A stretch of 37,237 nt of DNA, from positions 1 to 37,237 of the forward strand of contig JADLHF010000109.1 of NCBI GenBank assembly GCA_020848935.1, in the 5' to 3' direction. Source of the stretch: Acetobacteraceae bacterium. GTDB taxonomy: Bacteria; Pseudomonadota; Alphaproteobacteria; Acetobacterales; Acetobacteraceae. A program made the position numbers and the translations under genes. This document shows positions 16,972-24,309 of the stretch, one piece after another. The notes below the pieces were generated by a model, which ran no database searches, had not been told where the DNA came from, and worked only from the letters and a program-made list of their open reading frames with translations. Each line of letters opens with the position of its first letter. Within the stretch, counting starts at the first letter, position 1.

Positions 16972-18792
16972 TCAATTGCCGGCCCGGCGTGCGGCGTCGG
17001 TGGCGGCGGCGCTGGCGGCATCGATCCACCAGGCGTCGAGGACCATGCCGGAGCGCACCGGGATATCGACGCGGGCGAAGCGATCCCAGTAGGCGGCGCG
17101 GATGCTGGCGCTGTGCCAGTGCGGCACCACGTACCATCCGCGCAGCAGCACGCGGTCCAGCGCATGAGTGGCGACCTCCAGGGCGGGGCGATCGGGCGCG
17201 TTGATCACGGCCTCGACCAGCGCGTCGACCACGGGGTCGCAGACGCCGGCCGAATTGGAGCCACCTTCGAGCGTGGCGGAATGGCAGGTCCAGTAGCCGC
17301 GCTGTTCGTTGCCGGGGCTTTCGGACTGGCCGAAGACATCGACCATCATGTCGTAGTCGTAGGTGTCCGACAGGCGCTGGGCCTGGGCGGGATCGACGGT
17401 GCGCACGCGGGCTTCGACGCCCAGGCGCGACAGCCACTGGACGTATGGCAGGGCGATGCGTTCGAAGGAGGGGTTGGAGAGCAGGATTTCGAAGCGCAGG
17501 TGCTGGCCGGCGGGGTTGACCAGCTTGCGGTCGCGCACGGTCCAGCCGGCCTGGCGCAGCAGGTTCAGGGCGGCGCGCAGCTCTTCGCGGTTGTTGCCGG
17601 AGCCGTCGGTGACCGGCAGGCGGAATTCCTCGGTGAACAGCGCCGGCGGCAGCTTGGCGCGGTATTTCTCCAGCAGCGCGAGCTCCGCACCCTGCGGGAT
17701 GCCGGTGGAGGCCAGCGTGGAGTTGCTGAAATAGCTGTTCGAGCGGGTGTAGGAGCCGTAGAACAGGTTGGCGTTGGCCCATTCGAAATCGAACACCAGC
17801 GCGAGGGCGTGGCGGACGCGGACATCCTTGAACACCTCCCGCCGCGTGTTCATCACGAAGCCCTGCATGCCGGTGGGCAGGCGGTGGCGGAATTCCTCCT
17901 TCTTCACCAGGCCGCGGCGGGCGGCGGGGAAGTCGTAGGCGGTGGCCCAGTTCTTGGCGATGTTCTCCTGGCGGAAGTCGATCTGGCCGACCTTGAAGGC
18001 TTCGAACGCCACGGTGGGGTCGCGGAAGTATTCGGTGCGGCGGCGGTCGAAATTGGCCAGGCCGCGCGCGGTGCCGAGATTGGCGGCCCAGTAGTCGGGC
18101 ACGCGGGCCAGCACCAGCGAGCGGCCGAATTCATGGTGTTCGATGCGCCAGGGGCCGGAGCCGAGCGGCGGTTCGGACAGCGGCTTGGTGAAGTCGCGCC
18201 CGGCCCACCAGTGCTTGGGGAGCACTTCCAGCTGGCCGAGGATGGTGGGCAGCTCGCGGTTGCCGGCATGCTTGAAGCGGAAGGTGACGCGGTGGGGCGA
18301 ATCCACCACCACCGCGGCTACGTCGGCCCAGTATTGGCGGTAATGCGGCCGGCCCTGGGTCATCAGGGTGGTGAAGGTCCAGGCGACATCCTCGGCGGTG
18401 AGCGGGGTGCCGTCGTGGAAACGCGCCTCGGGGCGGAGCTCGAAGCTGACCGACATGCCGTCGGCGGCGATTTCGATGGTGTGGGCGATGTGGCCGTAGA
18501 AGACCTCGGCCTCGTCGGCGTTGCTGCGCAGCAGCGTGTCGTAGATCAGGCTGGTGGACGCCGCGGCGTTGCCGCGCACGATATGCGGGCTGAAGCTGTC
18601 GAAGGTGCCCACCGTGCCCAGCGCCACCTCGCCGCCCTTCGGCGCGTCGGGGTTGGCATAGGGGAAATGGCTGAAGCCGGCGGGAAGCCGGGCGGGGCCG
18701 AGCAGCGACAGGGCGTGGCTGCGCAGCGGCGCCTGGGCGCCGGAAGGGGTGGGCGAAAACAGGGCCGTGAGGGCCAGTAGCACGGCGATCAT
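16972..18792 (-). CDS. yejA: Periplasmic oligopeptide / microcin C-type binding protein YejA
   Basis: 606-residue extracellular solute-binding protein of family 5 (SBP_bac_5). A signal peptide spans residues 1-21 (MIAVLLALTALFSPTPSGAQA). The mature start HALSLLGPARLPAGFSHFPYANPDAPKGG is the YejA signature, followed by GTFDSFSPHIVRG, YDTLL and the family block ELRPEARFHDGTPLTAEDVAWTF. It captures peptides and hands them to YejBE. The open frame extends upstream to 19083 without coding character. ATG 18792, or the GTG two codons earlier, has GGAA about 7 nt ahead and begins the signal peptide. It lies downstream of hisN, separated by 130 bp containing a 19-bp tandem repeat. Confidence 0.93.
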   Translation of the reverse strand: MIAVLLALTALFSPTPSGAQAPLRSHALSLLGPARLPAGFSHFPYANPDAPKGGEVALGTVGTFDSFSPHIVRGNAAASTSLIYDTLLRSNADEAEVFYGHIAHTIEIAADGMSVSFELRPEARFHDGTPLTAEDVAWTFTTLMTQGRPHYRQYWADVAAVVVDSPHRVTFRFKHAGNRELPTILGQLEVLPKHWWAGRDFTKPLSEPPLGSGPWRIEHHEFGRSLVLARVPDYWAANLGTARGLANFDRRRTEYFRDPTVAFEAFKVGQIDFRQENIAKNWATAYDFPAARRGLVKKEEFRHRLPTGMQGFVMNTRREVFKDVRVRHALALVFDFEWANANLFYGSYTRSNSYFSNSTLASTGIPQGAELALLEKYRAKLPPALFTEEFRLPVTDGSGNNREELRAALNLLRQAGWTVRDRKLVNPAGQHLRFEILLSNPSFERIALPYVQWLSRLGVEARVRTVDPAQAQRLSDTYDYDMMVDVFGQSESPGNEQRGYWTCHSATLEGGSNSAGVCDPVVDALVEAVINAPDRPALEVATHALDRVLLRGWYVVPHWHSASIRAAYWDRFARVDIPVRSGMVLDAWWIDAASAAATDAARRAGN

Positions 18793-18801
18793 TCGCACGT
18801 T

Positions 18802-18858
18802 CCGTCGTCTCCCCTGGCTGCCGTCGTTTCCCCTGGCTGCCGTCGTTTCCCCTGGCTG
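18802..18858. repeat. 19-bp tandem repeat, three copies, in the yejA leader
   Basis: Unit CCGTCGTTTCCCCTGGCTG at 18840-18858, 18821-18839 and 18802-18820 (the last with one T-to-C difference). It lies 10 bp upstream of the yejA start, so on the mRNA it brackets the 5' untranslated region and supplies GGGGA/GGGAAACG-type purine runs. Confidence 0.9.
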
Positions 18859-18890
18859 AAGGTGGCGCTCCGGCGTGGCGCCGCGCCCGG

Positions 18891-18916
18891 CACGCATCCC
18901 TGCCTTGTGGCAGGCG
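18891..18916 (-). terminator. Weak hairpin after hisN
   Basis: The stem CCTGCC / GGCAGG with an ACAA loop (minus strand) lies a few bases past the hisN stop. No T-tract follows, so it is at most an attenuating or RNA-stabilising hairpin between hisN and yejA. Confidence 0.3.
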
Positions 18917-18922
18917 GAGGGT

Positions 18923-19711
18923 TCAGGAGGCAAGGATGTCGAGCACCTGCGCCAGCAATGCCGGGTCGCCCACCGCCACGGTGCGGCCATCGCCGTCCGG
19001 GCGCAGGGGGTTTCCCTGCCAGTCGGTGACCCGCCCGCCGGCGCCCTCCACCACCGGGACCAGGGCGGTCCAGTCCCAGACATTCATCGTCGCGTCGACC
19101 GAGATATCGACCTGGCCGAGGGCGACCAGGCCGTAGGTGTAGCAGTCGCCGCCGTAATAGGTGCGCCCGGCGGCACGGGTCAGGCGCGCCCAGGCGGCCG
19201 CGTCGGCGCCGCGGAACATGTCCGGCGTGGTGGCGCCCAGCTCGGCCTGGCCGACGCTGGCACAGGCGCGGGTGGCCGCCCGGCCGCCGAACGGGCCGCG
19301 AAAGGTGGTGGCCATGCCGCGCGCGCCCACCCAGCGTTCGCCGGTGATCGGCTGGTCGATGATGCCGATGATCGGGGTGTCGCCGTCCAGCAGCCCGATC
19401 AGGGTGCCGAAGCTGGGCCGGCCGGTGATGAAGGCGCGGGTGCCGTCGATCGGGTCGAGCACCCAGCGCAATTCACTGCCGGGGTTCTGCAGCCCGAACT
19501 CCTCGCCCAGGATGCCGTGGCCGGGGAAGCGTTCGGACAGCACGGCGCGCATCGCCTGTTCGGCGGTGCGGTCGGCGATGGTGACCGGGGAGGCGTCGGA
19601 TTTCAGGTCGCTGGCGACGCCGGCGCGGAAGAACGGGCGGATGACGGCGCCGGCCACGTCGGCCGCCGCCTCGGCGCCGCGCACCAGCGCCAGGAGTGCC
19701 GCGTCATTCAC
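18923..19711 (-). CDS. hisN: Histidinol-phosphatase, inositol-monophosphatase family
   Basis: 262-residue Mg-dependent phosphatase, predicted to hydrolyse histidinol phosphate in histidine biosynthesis. Metal-binding motifs: GEEFG (E70/E71), WVLDPIDGTRAF with D86 and D89, and the C-terminal WDWTALVPVVEGAGG. The GRPSFGTLIGLL and GGDCYTYGLVALGQVDIS segments fit HisN of the alpha/actinobacterial type better than CysQ or SuhB. The start is GTG at 19711 (residues VNDAALL); no ATG lies nearby in frame. It follows the cytochrome gene by 31 bp and is probably co-transcribed with it. Specificity within the superfamily is inferred. Confidence 0.88.
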   Translation of the reverse strand: MNDAALLALVRGAEAAADVAGAVIRPFFRAGVASDLKSDASPVTIADRTAEQAMRAVLSERFPGHGILGEEFGLQNPGSELRWVLDPIDGTRAFITGRPSFGTLIGLLDGDTPIIGIIDQPITGERWVGARGMATTFRGPFGGRAATRACASVGQAELGATTPDMFRGADAAAWARLTRAAGRTYYGGDCYTYGLVALGQVDISVDATMNVWDWTALVPVVEGAGGRVTDWQGNPLRPDGDGRTVAVGDPALLAQVLDILAS

Positions 19712-19742
19712 GCCCGTCGTCCCGTCGGAGCGGCAGGATGGG

Positions 19743-20279
19743 TCAGGGCAGCGGCACGGGGGTGGCGGCGAGGCTGCGCAGGTAGAGGATGACGTCGGCG
19801 CGCTGCTTGTCGCTCTTCAGCCCGGCGAAGGCCATGCGGGTGCCGGGGGCGAAGGCGGCGGGCTTGTGCAGCCAGGCGTTCAGGTCCTCGTAGGTCCAGT
19901 CGCCGGTCTCCTTCTTCACCGCGTCGGAGTAGTTGAAGCCGGCAACGCTGGCGTGCTTCCGCCCGACCACCCCGTAAAGGTTGGGTCCCACGCCGTTCTT
20001 CCCGCCCTCGTTGAAGGTGTGGCAGGAGCCGCATTGCCGCTTGGCCAGCACTTCGCCGGCGGCCACGTCGGCGCTGGCCAGCAACGGCCCGATCGGCGCC
20101 AGCGGCTCTTCCTTGGCGGCGGCGGCCGGCGCGGCGCTCTCGGCGGTGTCGATCTTCAGCACCGGGCTGTGCAGCGGCACCGGCTTGACCACGATCGAGG
20201 CGACCACGCCCGACACCATGAAGACGATGCCGGCCACCAGGACGGCGGCGGCGGCCTTGTTGAACTCCAGGGTGTCCAT
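19743..20279 (-). CDS. Membrane-anchored c-type cytochrome (CycM / cytochrome c552 like)
   Basis: 178 residues. One N-terminal anchor helix (about 8-32, AAAAVLVAGIVFMVSGVVASIVV), an Ala/Pro-rich linker, then a class I cytochrome c domain. Heme binding is CGSCH (C83, C86, H87); the distal ligand is M149 in PGTRMAFAGLK. It fits membrane-bound cytochromes such as CycM that pass electrons from the bc1 complex to aa3 oxidase, facing the periplasm. The open frame extends upstream to 20504, but the anchor begins right after the ATG at 20279. It is divergent from kdsB; this cytochrome/kdsB/pheA neighbourhood is, from memory, common in alphaproteobacteria. Confidence 0.92.
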   Translation of the reverse strand: MDTLEFNKAAAAVLVAGIVFMVSGVVASIVVKPVPLHSPVLKIDTAESAAPAAAAKEEPLAPIGPLLASADVAAGEVLAKRQCGSCHTFNEGGKNGVGPNLYGVVGRKHASVAGFNYSDAVKKETGDWTYEDLNAWLHKPAAFAPGTRMAFAGLKSDKQRADVILYLRSLAATPVPLP

Positions 20280-20379
20280 GCGGCGCAGTTCCTCGTCGGG
20301 CGGGGCAGTGGTGGGCGGGATGGTCGATCCGCCCGGAGTCGCATTGCGCGGCGCGGGCGGTCTTCCTAAGGTGCGGCGC

Positions 20380-20408
20380 ACCATAGGCAATCGACCCACG
20401 AGCTTCAA
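20380..20408 (-). promoter_or_regulatory. Predicted promoter of the cytochrome c-hisN unit
   Basis: Minus strand: -35 TTGAAG (20403-20408), 17-bp spacer, -10 TATGGT (20380-20385), about 100 bp upstream of the cytochrome ATG, within the 248-bp divergent gap to kdsB. Hexamers match 4 of 6 positions each. No other clear signal is seen in that gap. Confidence 0.38.
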
Positions 20409-20527
20409 CCCGGCCCCCGTATCGTATCGGCAGAAATCGGCGCACCATGCGCCTGGATGTGCAACCCCGGCATGAAACCGACCCGCGCGCGCCTGCTGCC
20501 CCAATTCCTGCCGGCGAAGGAATTGCC

Positions 20528-21265
20528 ATGAACCCGATTGTGCTGATTCCGGCGCGCATGGCCGCCACGCGGCTGCCGGGCAAGCCGCTGGCCGATATCC
20601 ATGGCCGGGCGATGATCCTGCATGTGCTGGACCGGGCGCGCGAGGCCGGGATCGGGCCGGTGGCGGTGGCCGCCGGCGACGAGGCGATCGCCGCGGCGGT
20701 GCGCGCCGATGGCGGGGCGGTGGTGCTGACCGATCCGTCGCTGCCGCGCGGCACGGACCGGGTGCACGCGGCGCTGTCCTACCTGGACCCGCAGGGGCGG
20801 CACGACGTGGTGGTGAACCTGCAAGGCGACCTGCCGACCATCCCGCCCGAATTCATCCGCGCGGTGCTGGCGCCGCTGGCCGAACCCGGCATCGACATCG
20901 CCACCCTGGTGGCCCCGATCACCACCGCCGAGGAGGCCGCTTCCGCCAGCGTGGTGAAGGCGGCCTGCGCGTTCGAGGGCGGGCGGGCGGTGGCGCCGGC
21001 GCTGTATTTCTCGCGCGCCGCCATCCCGTGGGGCCACGGGCCGCTGTGGCACCATATCGGCATCTACGCCTTCCGCCGCCCGGCGCTGGCCCGCTTCGTG
21101 GCACTGCCGGAATCGCCGCTGGAGCGCCGCGAGTCGCTGGAGCAGCTGCGCGCGCTGGAGGCCGGCATGCGCATCGCCTGTGCCCGGGTGGCCTTCGCGC
21201 CGTTCGGCGTGGACACGCAGGCCGACCTGGAGCGGGCGCGGGCCGACCTCGCACCGCAGGATTAG
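20528..21265 (+). CDS. kdsB: 3-deoxy-manno-octulosonate cytidylyltransferase
   Basis: 245-residue CMP-Kdo synthetase that activates Kdo with CTP for transfer to lipid A, so the organism makes a Kdo-containing lipopolysaccharide. Motifs: VLIPARMAATRLPGKPLADI at the N-terminus (nucleotide binding; the family shows R-x-x-SxRLPGKPL), TDPSLPRGTDRV, VNLQGDLPTIPP (metal-binding Asp) and HIGIYAFRR. An upstream in-frame ATG at 20447 exists, but the ATG at 20528 has GAAGGA 6 nt ahead and starts the conserved core. It is followed by an AT-rich repeat element and then pheA in the same direction. Confidence 0.96.
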   Translation: MNPIVLIPARMAATRLPGKPLADIHGRAMILHVLDRAREAGIGPVAVAAGDEAIAAAVRADGGAVVLTDPSLPRGTDRVHAALSYLDPQGRHDVVVNLQGDLPTIPPEFIRAVLAPLAEPGIDIATLVAPITTAEEAASASVVKAACAFEGGRAVAPALYFSRAAIPWGHGPLWHHIGIYAFRRPALARFVALPESPLERRESLEQLRALEAGMRIACARVAFAPFGVDTQADLERARADLAPQD

Positions 21266-21289
21266 GGTGGCCGGGGATCGCAGCAAGGA

Positions 21290-21440
21290 AGGAAGGCCTT
21301 CTTTTTCTGAAGAAAAAGAAGCAAAAAGACTTTTTTCCGTTTCGCAATGCCGGTGGCCATTGGGATTCCGCGTGCTTATGGATAGAAGTTTTCTTATGGA
21401 TAGAAGTTTTTTGGTTCTTTTTTCCAAAAAAGAACACCGC
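21290..21440. repeat. AT-rich two-hairpin interspersed element, copy 1
   Basis: Hairpin A at 21298-21321 (CTTCTTTTTC / TGAA loop / GAAAAAGAAG) is followed by GCAAAAAGACTTTT. Then comes a GC-rich spacer, then a tandem copy of CTTATGGATAGAAGTTTT (two units near 21375-21410), then hairpin B at 21414-21435 (GTTCTTTTTT / CC / AAAAAAGAAC). The flanks of both hairpins are themselves an imperfect inverted repeat. The element begins about 25 bp after the kdsB stop and ends about 60 bp before pheA. Both hairpins are T-rich on each strand, so they could end transcription either way. Matching copies are at 22505-22631 and 30805-30940. Confidence 0.9.
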
Positions 21441-21499
21441 TTCCCCCCCGCCTCGCGCGCGCCGGGGCTCATCACCTGTTCCAGGAATATCGCTCTCCC

Positions 21500-22351
21500 A
21501 TGACCGGCATCATCGCCTTCCAGGGCCGCCCCGGCGCCTATTCCGACCTGGCCTGCCGCAATGCCTATCCCGGCTGGACCACCCTGCCTTGCGACACCTT
21601 CCAGGCGGCGATGGAGGCCGTGCGCACCGGCGCCGCCGAGCTGGCGATGATGCCGACCGAGAACTCGCTGGCCGGGCGGGTGCCCGACATGCACATCCTG
21701 CTGCCGGAGTCCGGCCTGTTCGTGGTGGGCGAGGCGTTCCAGCGGGTGGAGCACTGCCTGCTGGCGCCGAAAGGGGCGACGATCGCCGGGCTGAAGCGGG
21801 CACACTCGCACGCCGTCGCCCTCGGCCAGGTGCGCACCATCCTGCGCGAGCTGAACCTCAAGGCGGTGGTCGAGGCGGACACCGCCGGTTCGGCCGAACT
21901 GGTGGCGGGCTGGAACAACCCCGAGGACTGCGCCATCGCCTCCGAACTCGCCGCCGAGCTGTTCGGGCTGGAGGTGCTGCGCCGCAACGTGGAAGACGCG
22001 GCCCACAACACCACGCGGTTCTACGTGATGGCGCGCAACGCCCGCACCATCAGCCCCGACCAGGCCGGGCTGATGACCAGCTTCGTGTTCCGCGTGCGCA
22101 ACGTGCCCGCGGCGCTGTACAAGGCGCTGGGCGGGTTCGCCACCAACGGCGTGAACATGACCAAGCTGGAAAGCTACATGATGGGCGGCCACTTCTCGGC
22201 CACCCAGTTCCTGTGCGACGTGGAAGGCCACCCCGAACAGCCGGCGCTGCGCCGCGCGCTGGAGGAGCTGCAGTTCTTCTCCCGCGAAACCCGCATCCTG
22301 GGGGTCTACCCGGCCGATGCGTTCCGCCGGGAGCAGGGGGCGGGGGATTGA
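21500..22351 (+). CDS. pheA: Prephenate dehydratase
   Basis: 283-residue monofunctional prephenate dehydratase, converting prephenate to phenylpyruvate in phenylalanine synthesis. The catalytic domain (about 1-180) shows IAFQGRPGAYSDLA, MPTENSLAG and the active-site TRF (T172-R173-F174 within NTTRFYVMA). A C-terminal ACT domain (about 193-275; GFATNGVNMTKLES) binds phenylalanine for feedback inhibition. The usual ESRP motif reads ESYM here, so feedback sensitivity may differ. No chorismate mutase domain. The Shine-Dalgarno is poor (AGGA 12-13 nt from the ATG). A long hairpin starts inside the stop codon. Confidence 0.96.
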   Translation: MTGIIAFQGRPGAYSDLACRNAYPGWTTLPCDTFQAAMEAVRTGAAELAMMPTENSLAGRVPDMHILLPESGLFVVGEAFQRVEHCLLAPKGATIAGLKRAHSHAVALGQVRTILRELNLKAVVEADTAGSAELVAGWNNPEDCAIASELAAELFGLEVLRRNVEDAAHNTTRFYVMARNARTISPDQAGLMTSFVFRVRNVPAALYKALGGFATNGVNMTKLESYMMGGHFSATQFLCDVEGHPEQPALRRALEELQFFSRETRILGVYPADAFRREQGAGD

Positions 22352-22402
22352 TACCAACCCGCGAAATGGCCGACTCTTCCGGCCGTTTCGCGGGTTGGTA
22401 TC
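22350..22402. repeat. 23-bp inverted repeat overlapping the pheA stop codon
   Basis: The arms 22350-22372 and 22380-22402 (GATACCAACCCGCG... with a 7-nt loop ACTCTTC) pair with one mismatch. The very stable hairpin begins at the second base of the pheA stop. It has no T-tract, so it may act as a 3'-end stabiliser, a partial terminator or a REP-like element. Confidence 0.85.
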
Positions 22403-22502
22403 GCGCGCGGGGCTGGCCGGTGGCCGCGCGCAAAGCAAAGACTCATGCCAGTCCGCGTTGACCCATGCTTCATGGGTCAACCTTCATGCGGGCTGGTGTG
22501 AG
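22403..22502. repeat. Further palindromes downstream of pheA
   Basis: 22403-22430 contains GCGCGCGG/CCGCGCGC arms. 22458-22480 is a perfect TTGACCCATG / CTT / CATGGGTCAA hairpin nested in an imperfect outer stem from about 22442 to 22502 (CTCA..CCAG..CCGC arms). Together with the 22350 hairpin and the AT-rich element they fill the whole pheA-to-MaoC gap (22352-22635), which has no ORF. Confidence 0.75.
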
Positions 22503-22504
22503 AG

Positions 22505-22631
22505 GGAAGGAAGAAGTTCTTTTTTGAAAAAAAGAACCAAAAAACTTCTATCCATAAGCCTATGGGCGCCGGTGCCACTGAATGGATAAAAGTCTTTTTG
22601 CTTCTTTTTCTTCAGAAAAAGAAGACCTTCC
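22505..22631. repeat. AT-rich two-hairpin interspersed element, copy 2 (inverted)
   Basis: Reverse orientation relative to copy 1: hairpin B at 22516-22537 (GTTCTTTTTT/GA/AAAAAAGAAC) comes first, then CAAAAAACTTCTATCCATAAG, a short GC-rich spacer, ATGGATAAAAGTCTTTTTG, and hairpin A at 22601-22624 (CTTCTTTTTC/TTCA/GAAAAAGAAG). It fills the gap between two convergent genes (pheA and the MaoC-like gene), stopping 5 bp before the latter's stop codon, where a bidirectional terminator would be expected. Confidence 0.9.
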
Positions 22632-22635
22632 TTGC

Positions 22636-23427
22636 CTATGCCGCCGCCACCTGCCGCGGCAGATAGATGGCGGTATGTTCCACCCGCGCGATCGCGGTGC
22701 GGTTGTTCGCCACCACCATCGCGTCGAGCACCACGAATTTGTGGCCCTTGTGGGTGTGGTTGCTGGTCACCCGCGCGCGCGCCACCAGCTCGTCGCCCAC
22801 CCGGGCGGCGGCGAAGTTGCGCACCTTGCTGCCGACATGGATCCAGGGGCCGAGCACCACGCTGCTGGACAGGGCGTAGTTGCACATCCGCAGCACGGTG
22901 CCGGGATGCACCAGGCCCTCGTCGGCATAGAGCGAGTCGGTTTCGCGCACGTCCTCCAGGTACTGGCGGACGTAGTCCGGCGTGCAGGCGACGGTGCGCG
23001 AGGCCAGCCAGGCGCCGACCGGCAGCGACGCCTCGCTGGCTGGCGGGCGGTGTTCCGGCACCGTGGCCAGTGTCCAGTCGGCCAGGTCCGGCGCGGGTTC
23101 GGCCGGCGGCAGGGCGGCGGACCCCATGGCGCAGTTCTCGCCCCGGCTGGTCACCGACAGGCCGATGCCGCCGGCGATCTCGGTGGCCTCGATCTCGGCC
23201 ATTTCGCCGTCATAGACCGGCTTGCCGAAGCGGCATTCGATGCTGCCGTGCTCCAGCCAGGCGCGGCCCCATTTCATCACCGGCTGATTGGTCATGTAGG
23301 CATAGACATCCACCCCCGGCACCAGCCCGCCGGTGAAGCCGAAGCGGGCGGCCACGGTGTCGTCGTGGATCTTGTTCTCGGAGGCCTTGGCGGTGTTGAA
23401 GGCACGAACGAGATGGGGTGCAAGCAC
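22636..23427 (-). CDS. MaoC-like hot-dog-fold dehydratase/hydratase
   Basis: 263-residue protein with features of two hot-dog folds. The N-terminal part has KIHDDTVAARFGFTGGLVPGVDVYAYM, the MaoC/(R)-hydratase-like D-x4-H region in diverged form. The C-terminal part (about 190-260) reads SKVRNFAAARVGDELVARARVTSNHTHKGHKFVVLDAMV, like thioesterase/MaoC domains. It probably acts on an acyl-CoA or related thioester; the substrate is unknown. The start is a GTG at 23427, with perfect GGAGG 5 nt upstream (23433-23437); the longer frame to 23469 runs through a palindrome. It lies downstream of the SDR and CoA-transferase genes and is probably in the same operon. Confidence 0.75.
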   Translation of the reverse strand: MLAPHLVRAFNTAKASENKIHDDTVAARFGFTGGLVPGVDVYAYMTNQPVMKWGRAWLEHGSIECRFGKPVYDGEMAEIEATEIAGGIGLSVTSRGENCAMGSAALPPAEPAPDLADWTLATVPEHRPPASEASLPVGAWLASRTVACTPDYVRQYLEDVRETDSLYADEGLVHPGTVLRMCNYALSSSVVLGPWIHVGSKVRNFAAARVGDELVARARVTSNHTHKGHKFVVLDAMVVANNRTAIARVEHTAIYLPRQVAAA

Positions 23428-23452
23428 GGTGACCTCCGGAAAGTGAGGGGGT

Positions 23453-23492
23453 TTGGGGCGAAGCCCCAATGGGGTGGAGGGGCAAAGCCCCC
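23453..23492. repeat. Two small GC palindromes between SDR and MaoC-like genes
   Basis: TTGGGGC/GAA/GCCCCAA at 23453-23469 and GGGGC/AAA/GCCCC at 23479-23491, the same style as the yejA-yejB palindromes. They sit in the 73-bp space between the SDR stop and the MaoC-like GTG. Confidence 0.65.
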
Positions 23493-23500
23493 CGCCTTGC

Positions 23501-24301
23501 TTATCGCCGCCGCACCGTCCCCGCCGTCATCCCGCCATCGATCACCAGTTCGGCGCCGGTCATGTGGGTGGACAGGTCGGAGGCGAGGAACAGCACGCCG
23601 TTGGCGATCTCGGTGGGGTCGGCGGGCTTGCCCAGCGGCACGCCGGCGCTGGCGAGGTCATAGGGGTTGAGCGGCGCGTTGAGCCCGCCGCCGCCGGGGG
23701 TTGCGGCCTTCTCCCAGATCGGCGTCAGGATGATGCCGGGGTGCACGGAATTCACCCGGATGCTGTCGCCGGCGGCAGCGCATTCCATCGCCATCGACTT
23801 GGCGAACAGCCGCACCGCGCCCTTGGAGGCGGAGTAGCCGGCCAGCAGACCGGAGCCGCGCAGGCCGGCGACCGAGGAGATCATGACCAGCGAGCCGCCG
23901 CGCGCCCCCTTGCGCATCGCCGGGATGCAGTATTTGGCGGTCAGGAACACGCCGTCGAGGTTGACCGCGTTCTGGCGGCGCCAGTCGGCCAGGGTCATGT
24001 CCAGCACCGGGCCGAAGATGGCGATGCCGGCATTGGCCACCGCAACGTCCAGCCGGCCGAACTGGCGCATGGTTTCGTCCACGCAGTGCTTCCAGCCGTC
24101 CTCGTCGGCGACGTCCTGGACCATGAACACGGCGCGGCCGCCGGCCGACGTGATCTCGGCTTCCAGCGCCTTGCCGCGGGTGGCATCGATGTCGGTGATG
24201 ACCACCGCGGCCCCTTCGCCGGCCAGCACGCGGGCGCAGGCGGCGCCGATGCCGCTGGCGGCCCCGGTGATGAAGGCGACCTTGTCGGTGAGCAGTGCCA
24301 T
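23501..24301 (-). CDS. Short-chain dehydrogenase/reductase (SDR)
   Basis: 266-residue classical SDR. Cofactor motif TGAASGIG at residues 12-19 with Asp37/Asp39 following beta-2, which favours NAD(H). NAG at 90-92; catalytic Ser near 142, Tyr156 and Lys160 in YSASK. The C-terminal TGAELVIDGGMTAG is standard. It oxidises a hydroxyl or reduces a keto group; the substrate is not readable. The ATG at 24301 has AGGA 6-7 nt upstream and lies 8 bp after the CoA-transferase stop. Context suggests a hydroxyacyl-CoA or alcohol step in the pathway shared with its neighbours. Confidence 0.92.
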   Translation of the reverse strand: MALLTDKVAFITGAASGIGAACARVLAGEGAAVVITDIDATRGKALEAEITSAGGRAVFMVQDVADEDGWKHCVDETMRQFGRLDVAVANAGIAIFGPVLDMTLADWRRQNAVNLDGVFLTAKYCIPAMRKGARGGSLVMISSVAGLRGSGLLAGYSASKGAVRLFAKSMAMECAAAGDSIRVNSVHPGIILTPIWEKAATPGGGGLNAPLNPYDLASAGVPLGKPADPTEIANGVLFLASDLSTHMTGAELVIDGGMTAGTVRRR

Positions 24302-24309
24302 GTCGATTC

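Noticed and set aside
18859..18922. Possible Rho-independent terminator between hisN and yejA
   Set aside because: The short hairpin lacks a T-tract; it is listed only as a weak hairpin and not used to split the operon.
21290..22631. AT-rich stretches as possible horizontally acquired genes or an insertion sequence
   Set aside because: No transposase or other coding frame and no terminal inverted repeats bounding a gene; the AT-richness is explained by the hairpin elements.
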